Source: Pseudomonadota bacterium
GTDB taxonomy: Bacteria > Myxococcota > Polyangia > Polyangiales > Polyangiaceae
Direction of reading: 5' to 3'
DNA length: 8,925 nucleotides
Assembly (NCBI GenBank): GCA_023419055.1
Contig: JAEZYO010000564.1
Coordinates: 1-8,925, forward strand
The translations under genes and the position numbers were made by a program. The notes under the pieces are model-generated. The model was not told the origin of the DNA, did no database searches, and was given only the letters and a program-made list of their open reading frames with translations. Of the stretch, positions 1 through 6,837 are shown piece after piece (position 1 is the stretch's first letter; each line of letters starts with the position of its first letter).

Positions 1-2
1 AC

Positions 3-470
3 GAGGGACACCCCGGCTTCACGATCGCGAACGCGCGCGAAAACCTGGACGAGTGGCTCCCGAAGGCGGAGAAAGCCGACCTGGTGCTGGTGCTGCTCGG
101 GACGAACGACTTTGCCTGGTGGACGAACCGCGGCCCCGAGTCGCACCTCGAGGAGCTCTTCGGGCTCATCGACGACCTTTCGACCAAGCTGCCCAAGGCA
201 AAGCTCCTGGTCGCGACGATCCCACCGCAGTCATCGGCGGTGATCGAGTCGCTGAAGCTCGATCGCCAGGTGTTGGCCCGCAAGTACAACGCGCTCCTCC
301 GGGCGTCGCTACCGCGGCGCGACGGCTACGGTCGGCGCGTCTTTCTCGTGGACCTCGAGCGCGTGCTCGAGGTCTCCGATCTCTACGACGGGATCCATCC
401 GACCGGCTCCGCGCACCAGAAGATCGCGCGCGCCTTTCAGAAATCGATCGACGAAAACCTCGGCCTGTGA
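3..470 (+). CDS. SGNH/GDSL-family hydrolase, CE3-like esterase (5' truncated by window edge)
   Basis: Only the C-terminal 155 residues are visible; the frame is open to the left edge, so the start and the catalytic-Ser GDS block lie outside. Visible blocks fit the SGNH hydrolase fold. EGHPGF near the edge resembles the block II glycine region of carbohydrate-esterase-3-like members. LVLLGTNDF (about residues 29-37) is block III with the oxyanion-hole Asn. DLYDGIHPTGSAH near the end is block V, carrying the catalytic Asp and His (DxxH, residues 129 and 132). Family members remove acyl or acetyl groups from polysaccharides, lipids or small esters; the substrate cannot be told here. Export cannot be judged without the N terminus. 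The gene meets the extensin-like gene tail to tail with only 3 bases between stop codons, leaving no room for a separate terminator. Fold assignment is secure, CE3 subtype is an inference. Confidence 0.88.
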   Translation, partial: EGHPGFTIANARENLDEWLPKAEKADLVLVLLGTNDFAWWTNRGPESHLEELFGLIDDLSTKLPKAKLLVATIPPQSSAVIESLKLDRQVLARKYNALLRASLPRRDGYGRRVFLVDLERVLEVSDLYDGIHPTGSAHQKIARAFQKSIDENLGL

Positions 471-473
471 GGC

Positions 474-1220
474 TCAGCGCACGAGGAGCTCGCGCGCGCC
501 GCGCTTGATGTCGAAGTGCAGATGGTTCCTGTGCGCCTCGTCGTAGCTCGGCGTCAGGAGGTGGTGAAAGAGTCCCTGGCGAGCGACCTCGCACACGAGC
601 GAGCGCAAGAGCGTCGCTTCTTCGCTCGGCTCGGTGATGACCGCGTCCGGGCCGCAAGGAGGTCGGCCGCGCTCGCCGTGCCAGGTCTCTTCGACGGAGA
701 GCTTTCGTCCATCCGCGAGCTTGAGCGCGAGGATGTCGATCGCGAGCCCGTGGGCGTGCTGGCTCGCCTTGTTCTTGCGACCCGGGAGGCGCGCGCGGGG
801 CCGGTAGAAATTGTCCACGTGAACCTCGACGACGCCGTGCGGGGCGAGGAGCTTTGCCATGTCGTCGAGCGCGAGCGCGAGCCGGCAGTCGAGCACGCCG
901 TACTTGCTGCTCGGCGTGACGAACTTCACGCCCTGAAACGGACCGGCGAAGCGCAACGGCGCGCCCACGCCGGCCGCGACGCCCGCTGGCTTGGTGGACA
1001 GCTTTCGCCGACGAAGCTCGGCGCGGCAGGTGACCGACGAAAAACTCGCGTAGCGTGACGCCGCCGCGTTTTGGGGCACCTGCTTGCCCGGAAGCGCCTT
1101 GCGAAAATCGAGGGCCGGCGCCGAGGTCGGCTCCACCGAAGCGTCCGCCTTGGGCGCGCCGAACAGGGGTACCGAAATGAGCAACCAGGCGACTGCCGAG
1201 TGAACGACACCGGGCAACAC
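474..1220 (-). CDS. Exported extensin-family protein (M15/LAS-like zinc peptidase fold)
   Basis: A 248-residue protein starting at GTG. An AAGG ribosome-binding motif lies about 8 bases upstream. Residues 1-27 form a signal-peptide-like stretch (hydrophobic AVAWLLISVPLFGA, then KADA), although the n-region lacks a clear positive charge. The C-terminal half matches the extensin-like C domain, related to LAS-type D-Ala-D-Ala metallopeptidases. SQHAHGLAID (residues 153-162) fits the SxHxxGxAxD zinc motif, with H155 and D162 as likely ligands. NHLHFD (232-237) supplies the HxH with H235 as third ligand. Cysteines at 65, 111, 189 and 210 could form disulfides in the periplasm. Related proteins are thought to act on cell-wall peptides, but activity is unproven for this family. 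It is convergent with the SGNH gene and divergent from the EEP gene, so probably a single transcription unit. No missing metal ligand is apparent. Confidence 0.85.
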   Translation of the reverse strand: MLPGVVHSAVAWLLISVPLFGAPKADASVEPTSAPALDFRKALPGKQVPQNAAASRYASFSSVTCRAELRRRKLSTKPAGVAAGVGAPLRFAGPFQGVKFVTPSSKYGVLDCRLALALDDMAKLLAPHGVVEVHVDNFYRPRARLPGRKNKASQHAHGLAIDILALKLADGRKLSVEETWHGERGRPPCGPDAVITEPSEEATLLRSLVCEVARQGLFHHLLTPSYDEAHRNHLHFDIKRGARELLVR

Positions 1221-1312
1221 CCCGGTACCTTAACATGCTGAGAGAAATTCTGCGGACGGCGTCGCCCCGCTGAAGCCCCCTGCCCCGCGGCGCGCTCGAC
1301 GCGCGCACGGTC

Positions 1313-2518
1313 GTGCCGCGGAAAACGGCTTCATTTCGACGCGGAACGAGCCTTGCAGCCGCTTTCCTCGTGATTCGGCCCGGAGCGTGCGCCCTCCTGT
1401 GCTGGCTGTGCGCGTGCCGCCCGGTCGAACAGACGGCACCACCGGAGCGAAGCGCGCCCGCTACCGTCTTCAACGCGAAGGCCGAGCGCCCCCGGCTGTC
1501 TACCCTCGACCGAGAACGCGCGCACGAGGCAGCTCGTTACGCTCCGCCGGACATCACGGCGTTTCAATTGCCCGACGCGTGCGAGTTCCGCAGCGCCTCT
1601 TTGGACAAGCAGCGCTCGCCTTCGGATCGAGTCCGCATCGCGAGCTGGAACGTTCGCTGGTTTCCCGACAGCGTGCTCGTGCCCACGAAAGATCGAGCCG
1701 GCACCGATACGGCGTGGCTGAGCTGCGCCATGGCGGAGCTCGGCGCGTCCGTCATCGCCGTCCAGGAGTTTCGCCGACACGACGTGGCGAAGAACGAGAG
1801 CCAGGAGCTCATCTCGCTCTTGAACCGGCGCACGGGCGGAGACTGGAAGCTCGAGCTCGATCGCTGCCCCGACACCGCGGCTGGGAACGAGTCGCACGTC
1901 GGGTTCTTGTACGACGCTCGCCGGGTCACGGCGAGCCACTTCGCGAACGTGGACGAGCTCAACCCGCTCGGCGGCTGCAACGGCGACTTTCACCCTGGAT
2001 TCGCAGGCTATTTCCGCTTCCCGGGCGGCCTCGACCTGTCGCTCGTGAGCGTGCACATGATGTGGGGCGAGAGCGCGAAGTCCCTCGAGCTCCGCCGCCG
2101 CGCGCGCGACGCCCTTCGCTCTCCGGACCGCGCTCGCTTGCTGAAGAACGACGACGAAGATCTGCTCGTGCTCGGCGACTTCAACACGAACGGCTGCAGC
2201 GACTGCAGCGTGCCAATGAATCCCCTCGACGAGGTGCGCGAGGCCGCGAGCGACGCCGCCCGTGCCTGGCCGCGGCTCGCCCTGCTCGACAACGATCTGG
2301 GCTGCACGGAGTACGACGGCGGCAAGCCGCTGCCGCTCGATCACGTGGCGGTCACCGCATCGACCAAGGAGCTCCCGGAGGACGCGCGCGTCAACGTGTC
2401 CGGGATCTGCCCCGAGCTCGGCTGTCGCACTTTCGAACGCGACTCGAACGTCTTCCACGCCAGGCTGAGCGATCACTGCCCGATCGTGGTCGAGCTCATC
2501 GACCGCGACTGGGACTGA
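1313..2518 (+). CDS. Endonuclease/exonuclease/phosphatase (EEP) family lipoprotein
   Basis: A 401-residue protein of the DNase I-like EEP fold. Motifs appear in the expected order: IASWNVR (109-115, metal-site Asn), VIAVQEF (148-153, metal-binding Glu152), SVHMMWG (246-252, His248), VLGDFNTN (287-293, Asp289/Asn291), PLDHV (341-345) and LSDHCPIV (385-392, catalytic Asp/His). All key residues are present, so it is probably active on nucleic acid or a phosphoester. The N terminus has a basic segment, a hydrophobic stretch and a lipobox-like LCAC (Cys35), suggesting export and lipid anchoring. Further cysteines downstream fit an extracytoplasmic protein. The start is uncertain: GTG at 1313 gives the longest frame but has no good ribosome-binding site, and GTG at 1370 would give a compact lipoprotein signal (MIRPGACALLCWLCAC). 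The 3' end overlaps that of the opposing START gene by 23 bp. Substrate is unknown; scavenging extracellular DNA is possible. Confidence 0.87.
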   Translation: MPRKTASFRRGTSLAAAFLVIRPGACALLCWLCACRPVEQTAPPERSAPATVFNAKAERPRLSTLDRERAHEAARYAPPDITAFQLPDACEFRSASLDKQRSPSDRVRIASWNVRWFPDSVLVPTKDRAGTDTAWLSCAMAELGASVIAVQEFRRHDVAKNESQELISLLNRRTGGDWKLELDRCPDTAAGNESHVGFLYDARRVTASHFANVDELNPLGGCNGDFHPGFAGYFRFPGGLDLSLVSVHMMWGESAKSLELRRRARDALRSPDRARLLKNDDEDLLVLGDFNTNGCSDCSVPMNPLDEVREAASDAARAWPRLALLDNDLGCTEYDGGKPLPLDHVAVTASTKELPEDARVNVSGICPELGCRTFERDSNVFHARLSDHCPIVVELIDRDWD

Positions 2519-3209
2519 CGCCGAGCAGCCCCTCCTGCTCGAGCAGCGCGGCGAGCTCCGCGCTGTCCTCGATTCCGGCTTTTCTTACCTGTCGCCGGAG
2601 GTTCGCGATGGTGTCGTAGGGCGAGCTCCGCTGAACCCGGCTCACCATCCATTTCGGCAGCGAGCCCTTCGGATCGCAGAGCACTTCCGTGAGGATCCTG
2701 GTCTGCCTCCCGCCGTCCACCGACGTGAGCACGTAGCCGCCGTGGACGACCTCACCCCTCACGTACTCGGTCTTCGGCGCGGCCGAGTCCTTCACGGAGT
2801 AAGCGCGCAGGCTCATCTGCTTCTCCCTCGGCTTGAACTCGAGCTTCACCTTGAAGACGAACTCGCGATCCGCGAGCAAGAACGGCGTCGCGACGTGATC
2901 CCACTGCACGTACTCGGTGTCGCTCAGCCTGCGAACGATCCTGCTCTCGACCAGGCCATCGATCCACTCGGGGCCGCGCGTGGTGTCGAGCAGCACGCTG
3001 CCCACGCGCAAGAGCGGCGCGTCGATGAGCCCCTCGCCCCGCAGCCCGACGATGCCGCGCCCGGGCACCTCGCGCCGGAACGAGGCGATACCCTCTCGCT
3101 CGTCGAACTTCTCCCAGGGCACGAGCCGCTGTCTTCTCGGCTCCGCGAGCGCTGCCCCGGACACGGCGATCAACCACAGGCAAGCCGGCACGAAAGCTCT
3201 CGAGTTCAT
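2496..3209 (-). CDS. Secreted START/SRPBCC-domain lipid-binding-like protein
   Basis: A 237-residue protein. It has a classic signal peptide (MNSRAF, then hydrophobic CLWLIAVSGAALA) with predicted cleavage after A22. The rest fits a START-like fold. The diagnostic run is a region with LLRVGSVLLDTTRGPEWIDGLVESRIVRRLSDTEYVQWDHVATPFLLADREFVF, which has the usual pattern of START proteins (a W near the helix, a Y-V-x-W-D strand, then PF-LLADREFVF). YVLTSVDGGRQTRILTEVLCDPKGSLPKWMV near the C-terminal end matches the closing strand and helix. START domains hold a lipid in a deep cavity; the ligand here is unknown, and export suggests a periplasmic lipid-handling role. ATG start, with AGAGGG about 8 bases upstream. 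It follows the FadL operon on the same strand after 107 bp, but the palindrome in that gap argues for its own regulation. The last 23 bp overlap the EEP gene. Confidence 0.82.
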   Translation of the reverse strand: MNSRAFVPACLWLIAVSGAALAEPRRQRLVPWEKFDEREGIASFRREVPGRGIVGLRGEGLIDAPLLRVGSVLLDTTRGPEWIDGLVESRIVRRLSDTEYVQWDHVATPFLLADREFVFKVKLEFKPREKQMSLRAYSVKDSAAPKTEYVRGEVVHGGYVLTSVDGGRQTRILTEVLCDPKGSLPKWMVSRVQRSSPYDTIANLRRQVRKAGIEDSAELAALLEQEGLLGVSPSRGR

Positions 3210-3225
3210 CGCGAAGGCCCTCTCT

Positions 3226-3251
3226 ACGGAGGCGGTTCGAACGACCTCCGT
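3226..3251. repeat. Near-perfect 26-bp palindrome upstream of the START gene
   Basis: The outer arms ACGGAGG and CCTCCGT (7 bp each) flank a perfect inner palindrome GTTCGAAC; only the two base pairs between them (3233/3244 and 3234/3243) fail to match. The centre is at 3238/3239. It lies 17-42 bases upstream of the START gene's ATG and downstream of the FadL stop codon. The symmetry fits an operator for a dimeric repressor; no T-run follows on the minus strand, so it does not look like an intrinsic terminator of the FadL operon. The rest of the 107-bp gap holds a weak direct repeat and nothing else I can name. Confidence 0.5.
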
Positions 3252-3316
3252 CGCGGGTCATGCTTTCGCGAAGGGCCTGCTCCGTAAACCGGAAAAACTC
3301 CGCGATCGGGATCGCT

Positions 3317-4570
3317 TCAAATGTCCAAGTCGACGGAAGCGTCGAGATACAGTCCCGTCATCCCGATGGAATAGTCGCCGGCGTAACTACAAAACGCACA
3401 GCCAGAGCCGAGCTCGTCTTGGTCGATGGTCGTGGAGCCGAACCGCCGGCTGACCGCCGCATTCACTTCCCACGCGCCGGCGTCGAACCCTGCGCCGCCG
3501 GTGATCGTTTGAGTTGGGGCAGGCGGCGTGCCGAACGCGGTGGGGTAGGCCTCGTTCGTCACCTTCGTGTCGAAGATGTATCCGAGGCGCAGCGGGATGG
3601 CGGAGGTGACCGGACCGGGCAGCCGGTACTCGACGCCGAGGCGAAACGTGGCCCCATTTTGCCAGTCGAAGACGTTGGGCACGGTCGCGTCGGTTCCGCC
3701 CAGGTTGCCGGTCAGCTCGACTCGATCGTTTTGGCTCTGAAATGCGTACTCGACGTCGAAAGCGACACGAAAGCGCTCGAAGTTCACGTCGACGCCTCCG
3801 CCGAGCTTGGCGGGCAGAATGAACGGCAGCTCCGCGTCCGTCGCTTCCTGCGTGAACACGGTCACGCTGTCCGCCTTGGTCGTGATTTCGATCTTGTTTC
3901 GGAAGGCGAGCCCGACGCCGAACTCCGGAATCGGGCGGTACTGAGCGCCGACTCGGAACCCGCTGAAGTTCCAGCCCGTCATGTCGAGGTTCAGGATGCG
4001 CGGGTCGTCGGGCGCGCCGCGCTCGCGCGTGAAAAAGAGCACGCTCGCCCTGTACCCCACGCCGATCGCGAGCTGTCCCGGGAGCACGTAGTCCTCCGGC
4101 ACGTTGAGGCTGACGAGCGGCGTCAACTCCGCGAACACGATGTTCGTCGAGTCGACGAGCTCGTTCCCGCCGATCTCGTACTCGAACTCGGCTCCGCCCG
4201 AGGCGACCGGGAACACACCCACACCGAGCGTCACCCATTCGTGAACGCGGTACGCGGCGCCCACCAGGAAGAACGGCGCGATCACCGTGTTCGACTCCTC
4301 GCTCACGATCGAGGGCTCCGGAGTGGCCTTGACCTTGCCCAGGATGAGGCTCAGGTCGCCCATCAGCGAGAGGCCGCGTACCCCCTGCAAACCAGCCGGA
4401 TTGTGAAAGGCGGCCGAAGGATCGTCCACGTAGCTGATGGCGGCGCCCCCCATCCCCTGGTGCCTGGCGCTATAGAGGATGGGGGTGTCGAAGCCGGCCG
4501 CCCGCGCGCTCGATCCGGCGAGCGCGAGGGCGAGGGCCGCCAGCGAGGCGGCGAGGGCTGTTCGTTTCAT
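3317..4570 (-). CDS. FadL/OmpP1/TodX-family outer-membrane transport protein
   Basis: A 417-residue protein with a signal peptide (MKRTALAASLAALALALAGSSARA, cleavage after A24). ARHQGMGGAAISYVDDPSAAFHNPAGL (residues 35-61) is the conserved N-terminal signature of the FadL family, including the NPAGL element. The remainder alternates short hydrophobic/aromatic strands with polar turns, as expected of a 14-strand barrel, and the length is normal for the family. FadL proteins pass hydrophobic molecules such as fatty acids or aromatic compounds through the outer membrane; the substrate here cannot be read. The C terminus ends in LDI and not in the usual aromatic residue recognised by the barrel-assembly machinery. 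GAGG four bases before ATG overlaps the TGA of the upstream lipoprotein gene (6 bp apart), so the two are very likely cotranscribed and translationally coupled. Confidence 0.92.
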   Translation of the reverse strand: MKRTALAASLAALALALAGSSARAAGFDTPILYSARHQGMGGAAISYVDDPSAAFHNPAGLQGVRGLSLMGDLSLILGKVKATPEPSIVSEESNTVIAPFFLVGAAYRVHEWVTLGVGVFPVASGGAEFEYEIGGNELVDSTNIVFAELTPLVSLNVPEDYVLPGQLAIGVGYRASVLFFTRERGAPDDPRILNLDMTGWNFSGFRVGAQYRPIPEFGVGLAFRNKIEITTKADSVTVFTQEATDAELPFILPAKLGGGVDVNFERFRVAFDVEYAFQSQNDRVELTGNLGGTDATVPNVFDWQNGATFRLGVEYRLPGPVTSAIPLRLGYIFDTKVTNEAYPTAFGTPPAPTQTITGGAGFDAGAWEVNAAVSRRFGSTTIDQDELGSGCAFCSYAGDYSIGMTGLYLDASVDLDI

Positions 4571-4574
4571 GGGG

Positions 4575-4578
4575 CCTC
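4575..4578 (-). promoter_or_regulatory. FadL ribosome-binding site overlapping the lipoprotein stop codon
   Basis: GAGG on the minus strand lies 4 bases before the FadL ATG and shares bases with the upstream TGA (4577-4579). This arrangement supports translational coupling and a fixed ratio of lipoprotein to porin. Confidence 0.55.
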
Positions 4579-5077
4579 AGCCGTCGAGGCCGCTGCAGTC
4601 GTTGAAGTCCGAGCGACAGCCCGCGTCGATCTGGCACTGATTGCAGTCGTCGCTCGTCGGATCCGCGGCGCAATCGGCGAGACAGTTCTCGCTCGCGCAC
4701 TGCACCGATCCGGCGTAGCAGGTCGCGCACTCGGCGCTGATGTCCGTGTCTTCTACGATGCACGAGACAGCGCACTCGCCGGGCTCGTCGTCCTCGAGGC
4801 AGCCGAGCCCGCAGCTCTGGGCCGAAGCCCGCGCTTCGCCGCTCTCGACCGCGTCGCAGTCGTTCTCGTTTTGACAAACCGTGTCCGCGTCGGGGTCGCA
4901 GCTGACGTTCTGGCTACCGCTGCCTCCGCTTCCGCCCTTCCCGGCGCTGCCGCTCGCGGAGCCGGCGCTACCGCCGCTGCCTCCGTCCGAGTCGTCGTCG
5001 TCGCTGTCGTCACCACAGCTCAGGGTGACGAGCGCCATCGCGAAACCGAATCCCCAGAGCAAGCTCCTCTGTTTCAT
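4577..5077 (-). CDS. Cys-rich lipoprotein with Gly/Ser linker, function unknown
   Basis: A 166-residue protein. It has a lipoprotein signal with lipobox TLSC (Cys21), followed by an Asp-rich stretch and a Gly/Ser/Ala linker (about residues 32-55) that would tether the domain away from the membrane. The C-terminal part holds 16 cysteines in about 110 residues, with CxxC pairs (ECATC, CNQC) and many acidic residues, fitting a small disulfide-stabilised extracellular domain. Such linker-plus-Cys-rich lipoproteins are frequent in Polyangiales genomes, and I know no assigned function. A strong ribosome-binding site AGGAGA (5083-5088) sits 5 bases before ATG. It is the first gene of an operon with the FadL porin, so it may act with it at the outer membrane. 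The reading frame is well supported by the signal, RBS and coupling to the downstream gene. Confidence 0.85.
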   Translation of the reverse strand: MKQRSLLWGFGFAMALVTLSCGDDSDDDDSDGGSGGSAGSASGSAGKGGSGGSGSQNVSCDPDADTVCQNENDCDAVESGEARASAQSCGLGCLEDDEPGECAVSCIVEDTDISAECATCYAGSVQCASENCLADCAADPTSDDCNQCQIDAGCRSDFNDCSGLDG

Positions 5078-5159
5078 CAGGGTCTCCTAACCACTCCCGG
5101 ATGCCCACACCGTAGGCTCACGCCAGAGACGGTAGCCGGCCCGAAAGCGCCTGCAACGA

Positions 5160-5188
5160 GCGGAATTCCGCAAATCCGGCCTGCCGGA
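5160..5188. repeat. Two neighbouring palindromes in the divergent intergenic region
   Basis: The 12-bp perfect palindrome GCGGAATTCCGC (5160-5171) is followed after 3 bases by a 6-bp inverted repeat, TCCGGC and GCCGGA (5175-5188), with a 2-base gap. They lie between the divergent lipoprotein/FadL operon (start 5077) and the 312-aa gene (start 5280), about 90 bases from each start. Position and symmetry fit operator sites for one or two dimeric regulators. The rest of the 202-bp gap shows no convincing promoter core. Confidence 0.4.
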
Positions 5189-5279
5189 CGGGAATCACCT
5201 GCGCGCCGCGCTCGGCTTCGCGTTATTCTCGTTCCTCACGCCTCCGCAACGCTCGCGAGGCGAGGAGCTTTTCTGAATC

Positions 5280-6218
5280 ATGAGTGACTTCGACACGAAG
5301 AAAGTGGAAGAGGCTCGAGGGTTCGTTTCGAGTCTGGGCACGGGGCGCGAAGCGTTTCACTCCGAGGTGACGGAATACTGCCTCCGCATCGGAGAACGCA
5401 GTGCGGAAGATTTCATCCGTCACTTTCCCCCCATCAAGATCATGGAGGTGCTCGCCTCGCGCCCCATGGAGCGCGCGCGCATCGTCACCGAGGCGACCGG
5501 GATCCGAGAGAAGGTCGCGCTCAAGATGTCGCCCGACAACTCGGGTGAGGCCCTCCAGATCGCCCTCGACGAGAAGGTGACGACGCCGGCAGACATCGTG
5601 CGACTCTTCCAGCCCGACGATCGCCAGCGCTATCTCGATCGCCGCGCGCTCTGGAAGTTCGACGTCGAAGGCGAGCCATGGAAGGTGGCGCAGAGCGGCA
5701 AGGGCGCCTTCGAGCGAGCCAAATCGTACGTCGCGTACATCCTCGAGCGCGCGCTCGCGAACTTGCTCGTCAACCACGAAGAGATCATCGAGGCCCTCAC
5801 CGTGGACAAGCTCGCGACGCTCTTGCCGCGCGACCAGCTGGGCGCGATCATCTCGAGCGCCCTCAAGAAGGGCGACAAGTTCACCGAGGCTCACCTGCTC
5901 GAGGCGGTCCCCCCCTCGTCACTCGTGAAGCACATCCCGCTCGACTACATCTGGGAGCGCGTCATCAACCCGCTGGTCGCCGAGCGCCACGAGTACGCCG
6001 ATCGCGGCGGCGCTGGGCTCGGCGCGAAGTCGCTCGACGGCAAAGGTAACGTCGCGAAGCCCGATGAGCCCTCCTGGACCGCGCCTCCGTCGGGCATCAA
6101 GGTCGAAGAAGACGGCGATCTCGTCGGAGAGGACGAGATCATGGAGGACGCGTTCGGCGACGACGAGGCGAAGAGCACCGGGTCGAAGCGCGCCTCCGGA
6201 GCCCCCAAGCGCATCTGA
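5280..6218 (+). CDS. Unrecognised 312-aa cytoplasmic protein with repeated helical units and an acidic tail
   Basis: No signal peptide or membrane segment is seen. The start is fixed by an in-frame TGA two codons upstream of the ATG; GAGGAG lies 12 bases before it, a long spacing. Residues 27-235 look helical and contain a roughly repeated unit of about 30 residues, clearest at 27-59, 87-119, 166-196 and 202-230: a helix, an acidic loop, a hydrophobic pair followed by P or Q (RHFPP, RLFQP, LLPRD, KHIPL), then a second helix. Residues 240-300 are disordered-looking, Gly/Pro-rich then strongly acidic (EEDGD, GEDEIMED, GDDE), and the end is basic (GSKRASGAPKRI). I do not recognise the family. 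Helical repeats with an acidic tail suggest a protein-protein or chaperone-like scaffold, but this is a guess. It stands alone on its strand and converges on the coiled-coil gene 22 bp away. Coding is well supported; function is unknown. Confidence 0.8.
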   Translation: MSDFDTKKVEEARGFVSSLGTGREAFHSEVTEYCLRIGERSAEDFIRHFPPIKIMEVLASRPMERARIVTEATGIREKVALKMSPDNSGEALQIALDEKVTTPADIVRLFQPDDRQRYLDRRALWKFDVEGEPWKVAQSGKGAFERAKSYVAYILERALANLLVNHEEIIEALTVDKLATLLPRDQLGAIISSALKKGDKFTEAHLLEAVPPSSLVKHIPLDYIWERVINPLVAERHEYADRGGAGLGAKSLDGKGNVAKPDEPSWTAPPSGIKVEEDGDLVGEDEIMEDAFGDDEAKSTGSKRASGAPKRI

Positions 6219-6240
6219 CCGTTTTTTCGGCCAACTTTGC

Positions 6241-6837
6241 TCAGTCGACGCCCTGCTTGCTCGCCCGCGCGAGCAAGAGCGCGAGCGCCCCGAGGTCGAC
6301 CGCGGCCTCGGGGACCGACGCGTCTTCGAGCTCGCTCATTTCTTCGACCTTCGACTCGATGCGAGCCATGAGCTCGTCGACGCTCGAAGAGAGCCCCTCG
6401 GCGCGGAGCGCGTGCTCCCTGACCTTGAGGTCACGCAGGAGGTCCGCCTCCGACTCGCGCCGGCGCTCGATCGGCTCGTCGTCGTAGTCGTCCTCGTCGA
6501 AGCGCGACGGCTTGGGCGCGGCGGGCGCTGGCAGCACCGTCCCCCTCAGCGACTCGCTCCGGAGCTCGGCGAGCTCCTGCTCGACCACCCTCAGGCGCTC
6601 CGCGTCACGACGGGAACGCGCGCTGAGCTCGGCGATGAGATCCGAGTAGTTGGTTCCCTCGAGCGAGAGCTCGTGCTTCGCGGCGTCCAGCGCGTCGAGG
6701 AGCGGCTGCCAGCCGCTGACGGGCGGAGCAAGGCGCTGCATCCGCTTGTCGGCTTCGGCGAGCTTCTCACGGAGGGCTTGGACGGATTCCCATGCCGCCT
6801 TCTCGGTGTGCTCGAGCCACAGCTTGTTGGTGGGCAT
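6241..6837 (-). CDS. Coiled-coil protein of unknown function
   Basis: A 198-residue protein that starts best at ATG 6837; a TTG at 6858 in the same frame would add 7 residues. AGCAGG about 9 bases upstream supports the ATG. The sequence is very rich in E, R, A and L. There are two helical, coiled-coil-like blocks (about residues 8-35 and 62-96). A Pro/Ala and acidic hinge (PAPAAPKPSRFDEDDYDDEP, 103-122) is followed by a third charged helical block (123-172). The end is Ala/Leu-rich. No signal peptide, membrane helix or enzyme motif is seen. It may be a cytoplasmic scaffold or adaptor. It is divergent from the 82-aa membrane protein, and the two start codons are about 150 bases apart. Confidence 0.72.
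   Translation of the reverse strand: MPTNKLWLEHTEKAAWESVQALREKLAEADKRMQRLAPPVSGWQPLLDALDAAKHELSLEGTNYSDLIAELSARSRRDAERLRVVEQELAELRSESLRGTVLPAPAAPKPSRFDEDDYDDEPIERRRESEADLLRDLKVREHALRAEGLSSSVDELMARIESKVEEMSELEDASVPEAAVDLGALALLLARASKQGVD

Noticed and set aside
166..1473. A 435-residue open frame on the minus strand
   Set aside because: It overlaps the SGNH, extensin-like and EEP genes, is dominated by Arg/Gly/Ala with no domain motif, and is a shadow.
1331..2476. A 381-residue minus-strand frame opposite the EEP gene
   Set aside because: The plus frame has every EEP motif in order; the opposite frame has none and is a shadow.
3260..5287. A 675-residue open frame on the plus strand, the longest in the window
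   Set aside because: It runs antisense to the FadL and lipoprotein genes, which have signal peptides, RBSs and family motifs. Its composition is Arg/Ala/Val/Glu-rich low-complexity, as expected for a shadow frame in GC-rich DNA.
6217..6232. A T6 run flanked by GACCG and CGGCC between convergent genes, as a possible terminator
   Set aside because: The stem is at most 5 bp with a wobble, and the T-run is in the loop, not after the stem. This does not fit an intrinsic terminator.
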